NCBI GenBank assembly: GCA_007693965.1
Contig: RECQ01000044.1
Span: forward strand, 1-64,000
Length of the DNA: 64,000 bases
Reading direction: 5' to 3'
From: Phycisphaeraceae bacterium
Lineage (GTDB): Bacteria; Planctomycetota; Phycisphaerae; Phycisphaerales; UBA1924
Each line of letters opens with the position of its first letter. The stretch's first letter is position 1. The translations under genes and the position numbers were made by a program. Of the stretch, positions 60,791 through 64,000 are shown piece after piece. The notes under the pieces are model-generated. The model was given only the letters and a program-made list of their open reading frames with translations. It had not been told where the DNA came from and ran no database searches.

Positions 60791-62392
60791 TCACAGCGCC
60801 GCCTTGCGCCGCCACTTCGTCCCCTCCGCCGAATCGAGAATCTCGACGCCCATCGCCGCAAGCTCGTCGCGGATGCGGTCGGCCTCGGCGAAGTTCTTCG
60901 ATTTGCGGGCCTCGGCGCGGGCGGCGATGAGGGAGTCGATCTCGGCGGCTTCTTCGGATCGTGAGCCGGAGTCCCTCGCTTGCGCTTCGGGCTCGTTGGC
61001 GGCGCCGGCGCGGGAAATCTCCAGAACGCCGAGCGTCTCATCGAACGTGCGCATCAGGGCGGCGTCGGCCCGCGTCGGAGACTTCTCCCGGTTGATCCAG
61101 GCGTTGATGACGCCGATGGCGCCGGCGACGTTCAGATCGTCGTGCATCGCCGCGGCGAAGTCGCGCTCGGCGCCCGCGGCGTTTTCGCTCTTCTCTTCCC
61201 CGCCGCCGGACGTCTCGCCGGCTTCGACGAAGCGCCGCCACCGCTCGACGATCCGCGATGAATCCCGCAGCCCCTGCTCGGTGAAGTTCGCGTTACTGCG
61301 ATAGTGCGTGCGGATCAGCTCCAGCCGGATCGCCGCTGGGTCAAAGCCCTTCCCCACCAGCTCGCGCACCGTGTAAAAATTGCCCTTGCTCTTGCTCATC
61401 TTCTCGCCCTCGACGAAGAGATGGCGGATGTGCAGCCAGCAGCGCGCGAACGAATCCTGCCCCGTCGCGCAGCGGGACTGGGCGATCTCGCACTCGTGGT
61501 GGGGGAAGATGTTGTCCTCGCCGCCGGAGTGCAGGTCGATCACATCGCCGAGGCGGGCCCGGGCCATGGCCGAGCATTCGAGGTGCCAGCCCGGGTAGCC
61601 CTCCTTGAGCGGGCTGTCGGGATCGTTCAGAACTTTCTTCGGATCCCAGCGCATGAGGTGGCGCGGGTCGGGCTTCCACAGCATGAAATCGGCGGGGTGT
61701 TTCTTGACGGCCTGGTTGGATTCGCTGACGCGCCCGCCGGCGCCCGCGCGGAGCTTGTCGAGCGTGTTGCCGCTGAGCTTCCCGTACTCGGGGAACGACT
61801 GCGTGTCGAAATAGCACACGCCGTCGGAGGCGATGTAGGCGCAGCCCTTGTCGAGCAGCGTCGTCACCAGCTCGATCATCTCGCGCACCATCTGCGTGGG
61901 GCGGGGCATGAGCGTGGGATCGTTCTTCGCTTCTTCAACGACCTTGAGCCCCATCATCGAAGCGTCTTCGAGGAAGGCGCGGGAATAGAACTCGGCGATG
62001 GCGTGGGGATCGTTCGGGTCGATGGCGGCGCCTTCGGGCAGCTCGCCGCTCTTCTTGGCTTCGAGCAGGCGACGGGCGGCGGCCTCCATCTTGTCCTCAC
62101 CCCCGCCGTCCGCCGCGGCGTCGTCGGTCATGTGGCCGACGTCGGTCATGTTCATCACGTGCACAACGGAGCGCGGGCCCTTGTGCGCACGCCCGTCGGT
62201 GGTCGTCAGCTCACACAGCGGCGACTCGATCCACCGCCGCGCGAGGTCGGCGACGAGAAAGGCGCGGAAGTTCCCGATGTGGGCGTAGTCGTAGACCGTG
62301 GGGCCGCAGGTGTAGAAGGCGACCCGGCCCGGATCGCCGGGGATGAACGGCTCGCGCCGTGCGGTGAGCGTGTTGTGGATTTCGAGGGGCAT
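60791..62392 (-). CDS. cysS: Cysteine-tRNA ligase
   Basis: Class I synthetase for Cys-tRNA, 533 residues. HIGH motif A-H-I-G-N at 37-41, KMSKS at 331-335, and zinc ligands C29, C273 (HLECSAM) and H298/E300. DLHSGGEDNIFPHHECEIAQ is a strong signature. Residues about 480-495 (GAANEPEAQARDSGSRSEEA) carry the 27-nt micro-repeat also found in rlmN, in the linker before the C-terminal anticodon-binding helices (EARKSKNFAEADRIRDELAA). ATG 62392 is preferred to the longer frame from 62503. It follows DUF433 by 28 nt. Confidence 0.96.
   Translation of the reverse strand: MPLEIHNTLTARREPFIPGDPGRVAFYTCGPTVYDYAHIGNFRAFLVADLARRWIESPLCELTTTDGRAHKGPRSVVHVMNMTDVGHMTDDAAADGGGEDKMEAAARRLLEAKKSGELPEGAAIDPNDPHAIAEFYSRAFLEDASMMGLKVVEEAKNDPTLMPRPTQMVREMIELVTTLLDKGCAYIASDGVCYFDTQSFPEYGKLSGNTLDKLRAGAGGRVSESNQAVKKHPADFMLWKPDPRHLMRWDPKKVLNDPDSPLKEGYPGWHLECSAMARARLGDVIDLHSGGEDNIFPHHECEIAQSRCATGQDSFARCWLHIRHLFVEGEKMSKSKGNFYTVRELVGKGFDPAAIRLELIRTHYRSNANFTEQGLRDSSRIVERWRRFVEAGETSGGGEEKSENAAGAERDFAAAMHDDLNVAGAIGVINAWINREKSPTRADAALMRTFDETLGVLEISRAGAANEPEAQARDSGSRSEEAAEIDSLIAARAEARKSKNFAEADRIRDELAAMGVEILDSAEGTKWRRKAAL
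60971..61003 (-). repeat. 27-nt NEPEAQAR micro-repeat inside cysS
   Basis: Shares a 27-nt core exactly with 7397-7430 in rlmN and is read in the same frame, giving N-E-P-E-A-Q-A-R. It lies in a linker of CysRS. Confidence 0.85.
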
Positions 62393-62420
62393 GTTCTCGT
62401 TCGCAGAATTCGCAGCGCCA

Positions 62421-62657
62421 TCACGCGGAAATCGGGTAGACGCGTTCATCCCCGATGCGCTCCTGGGCGTACGCGATGCAGGCGAGAATGTCTTCCCGCG
62501 CAAGATCGGGGTGGTTTCGGAGCACCTCGGCCTCGCTCCACCCCTGCGCCAGCAGGCCGAGCACGAACTCGACCGAAAGCCGCGTGTCCTTCACAACCGG
62601 CTTGCCGGTGAGCACGGCCGGGTCGAGCGCAATCCTGTCCTTCCAACTCTCCATCAT
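62421..62657 (-). CDS. DUF433 antitoxin-like protein
   Basis: A 78-residue DUF433 protein: WKDRIALDPAVLTGKPVVKD, TRLSVEFVLGLLAQGWSEAE, then LRNHPDLAREDILACIAYAQ. The domain is a winged-helix-like fold that often pairs with a PIN-like DUF5615 nuclease as an antitoxin. No such partner is adjacent; the neighbours are a CNNM/TlyC-type gene and cysS. ATG 62657 is chosen (second Met at 62654); the longer frame has no ribosome site support. It may be an orphan. Confidence 0.85.
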   Translation of the reverse strand: MMESWKDRIALDPAVLTGKPVVKDTRLSVEFVLGLLAQGWSEAEVLRNHPDLAREDILACIAYAQERIGDERVYPISA

Positions 62658-62688
62658 GGGCTCCGTATCGCACTCCGTCAGGGAGATT

Positions 62689-64000
62689 CTATCTCCCGTT
62701 CCCGTTCCCATTCCCCGCCGCCGCGTGCTCCTCTTCCTCCGAGCTCTCGCGGAACTCGACGCGGACCTTCGCCACGCGCGTCGGCTCCGCCTCCAGCACG
62801 CGCACCACGAAGCCGTTCCGCGCGAAGCTCTCGCCCGCGACCGGCATGTGGCCGAGCTCCGTCATCACGAATCCGCCGACGGTGTCATATTCCTCGCCCT
62901 CCGGCAGCTCGACGCCCAGCTCCTCCTCGATGCGGTCGTTCACATCGTCGATGTACGCCCGCGCATCCATCTCCACGGCCCGCTCGTCCACGATCACCGT
63001 GATCTTCGGCGCCGCCTCGTCCAGCGGCTCATACTCGTCCGCGATCTCGCCCACGATCTCCTCGAGCAGATCTTCGATCGTCACCAGCCCCGCCGTGCCG
63101 CCATATTCATCGAGCACGATCGCGAGGTGGATCTTGTCGCCCTGGAAGTGCGCCAGCAGCCCCAGCAGCGGCTTGGTCTCCGGCACGAACTGCGGCTTGC
63201 GCAGGATCGGACGCAGCTTGAAGTTCGACACCTCGGCGCCCAGATATTTCAGCAGATCCTTGGCGTACAGCACGCCCACGATGTGATCCAGGTCGCCCTT
63301 GTACACGGGTATGCGGCTGTGCCCCGCCTTGTCGATGAAGCTCTTGATGTAGTCGAGATCGTCGGTCAGCTCGATGCCCTCGATCTCGGTCCGCGGCGTC
63401 ATGATCTCCTGCGCCGTCGCCGTGCGCAGGTCCACCACCGCCTCGATCATCTGCCGCTCCGCCTCGCCGATGCTCCCCTCGTGCTCGCCCTCGCTGACGA
63501 CGTTCATGATCTCGCGCTCGATCTCGTCCTCAATGTCATGATCGTTCACGCCCGCAAGCCGCTTGATGATCACGTCCACCAGCCGCACGGCCCGCGCCAG
63601 CGGCAGCGTCATGTAGTACAGCGCCCGGATCAGGCCGGCGCAGCGGTGCACCACATCCTCGCCCGCGTGGTCGGCAACGCTGGTCGGGATCACCACGCCC
63701 ACCAGGTACAACAGCAGCGCCGCCACCGCGCCCGAGCCCAGCAGGCCCACCCACGTCACCCGCGCCTCATCGCCGAAGCCGGTGAACCACACCAGCATCC
63801 CGACCACCACCACAAGATTGCACACCACGCGCGGCAGCGAGATCGCCAGCGCATGGGCGCCGACATCGTCCAGAATCGGCGCCAGCCGCTCGGCGCCCCC
63901 CTTGCGGGCCGCGATCGCCTGCAGCTTGCCGCGCGACATCTCGCGCAGCGACATGTGCAGCGTCGAGAGCAACCCGCCGACGATGGCGGCGGCCAGCGCG
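62689..64000 (-). CDS. CNNM/TlyC-type transporter-associated CBS protein (5' end outside window)
   Basis: Partial: the frame is open to the window edge at 64000, so the true start lies beyond. Visible order: end of the first span region (LHMSLREMSRGKLQAIAARK), two further spans (PRVVCNLVVVVGMLVWFTGF, WVGLLGSGAVAALLLYLVGV), a DUF21-type region, two CBS domains (EIMTPRTEIEGIELTDDLDY; HLAIVLDEYGGTAGLVTIED) and the C-terminal CorC_HlyC domain (YDTVGGFVMTELGHMPVAGE). The family includes Mg2+/Co2+ efflux proteins; the haemolysin name is historical. The tail is E- and N-G-rich. Confidence 0.9.
   Translation of the reverse strand, partial: ALAAAIVGGLLSTLHMSLREMSRGKLQAIAARKGGAERLAPILDDVGAHALAISLPRVVCNLVVVVGMLVWFTGFGDEARVTWVGLLGSGAVAALLLYLVGVVIPTSVADHAGEDVVHRCAGLIRALYYMTLPLARAVRLVDVIIKRLAGVNDHDIEDEIEREIMNVVSEGEHEGSIGEAERQMIEAVVDLRTATAQEIMTPRTEIEGIELTDDLDYIKSFIDKAGHSRIPVYKGDLDHIVGVLYAKDLLKYLGAEVSNFKLRPILRKPQFVPETKPLLGLLAHFQGDKIHLAIVLDEYGGTAGLVTIEDLLEEIVGEIADEYEPLDEAAPKITVIVDERAVEMDARAYIDDVNDRIEEELGVELPEGEEYDTVGGFVMTELGHMPVAGESFARNGFVVRVLEAEPTRVAKVRVEFRESSEEEEHAAAGNGNGNGR

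Overview
The window looks like a high-GC chromosome segment from a planctomycete, most likely class Phycisphaerae. The evidence is a set of family habits: dockerin-like C-termini of the GDGSVGTADL type, pseudopilins that end in an N-D-G-S-V segment, a PEP-CTERM-like P-A-P-G tail, hpnC/D/E and hpnH hopanoid genes, and a coding style with many 4-nt ATGA or GTGA gene overlaps. No rRNA, intact tRNA, CRISPR array, integrase or transposase gene was found.

Layout. 1-6.3 kb: prfA, a secreted FKBP isomerase with a coupled small secreted protein, three 162-bp palindromic elements, a PhzF-like enzyme, a PLP threonine/serine dehydratase and a GNAT protein. 6.5-9.5 kb (minus strand): ispH, an MntA/HepT toxin-antitoxin pair and rlmN. 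9.6-13 kb: hpnC-hpnD-hpnE (squalene from farnesyl diphosphate), divergent from ispH. 13-17 kb (minus): DUF2335 membrane protein, rplT, rpmI, and an ECF sigma factor followed by a pseudopilin-like protein with tandem N-terminal repeats. 17-25 kb (plus): hpnH, a large secreted zinc metalloprotease, a pseudopilin, a beta-helix protein with a dockerin-like end, and a CBS protein. 25-31 kb (plus): a kynurenine-pathway cluster (3-hydroxyanthranilate dioxygenase, ACMSD-type decarboxylase, kynU, kmo, kynB, FAH-family enzyme). 31.7-36 kb: a PEP-CTERM-like protein and alaS. 36.3-39.2 kb: an AHSA1/YCII, DUF6265 and VOC operon divergent from a tandem HxlR regulator. 39.3-45.7 kb (minus): two membrane proteins and an OPT transporter with a partner protein and a lipoprotein. 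46-48.6 kb: cysE and an HD-GYP protein. 48.7-52.6 kb (minus): membrane-fusion and TolC-like efflux parts. 52.8-55.7 kb: a GH35 protein. 55.7-58.2 kb (minus): a zinc-ribbon membrane protein and trmB. 58.7-64 kb: prkA (plus), then cysS, DUF433 and a CNNM/TlyC-type protein (minus, cut by the window edge).

Two metabolic themes stand out. Isoprenoid supply (IspH), squalene synthesis (HpnCDE) and hopanoid side-chain addition (HpnH) lie within 10 kb. A nearly complete route from formylkynurenine to aminomuconate semialdehyde is encoded in one direction with overlapping genes.

The most unusual feature is the amount of small palindromic repeat DNA. At least eight unrelated sequence families (called F1-F8 here) occupy gene boundaries, often exactly between convergent genes or starting at a stop codon. 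Some are translated: one lies in frame inside trmB, one supplies the C-terminus and stop of the ACMSD gene, and a 27-nt repeat sits in frame inside both rlmN and cysS. The second standout is alaS, whose frame carries two AT-rich in-frame insertions (about 43% and 53% GC by hand count), the larger about 140 residues. All calls rest on reading the sequence; no database search was run.
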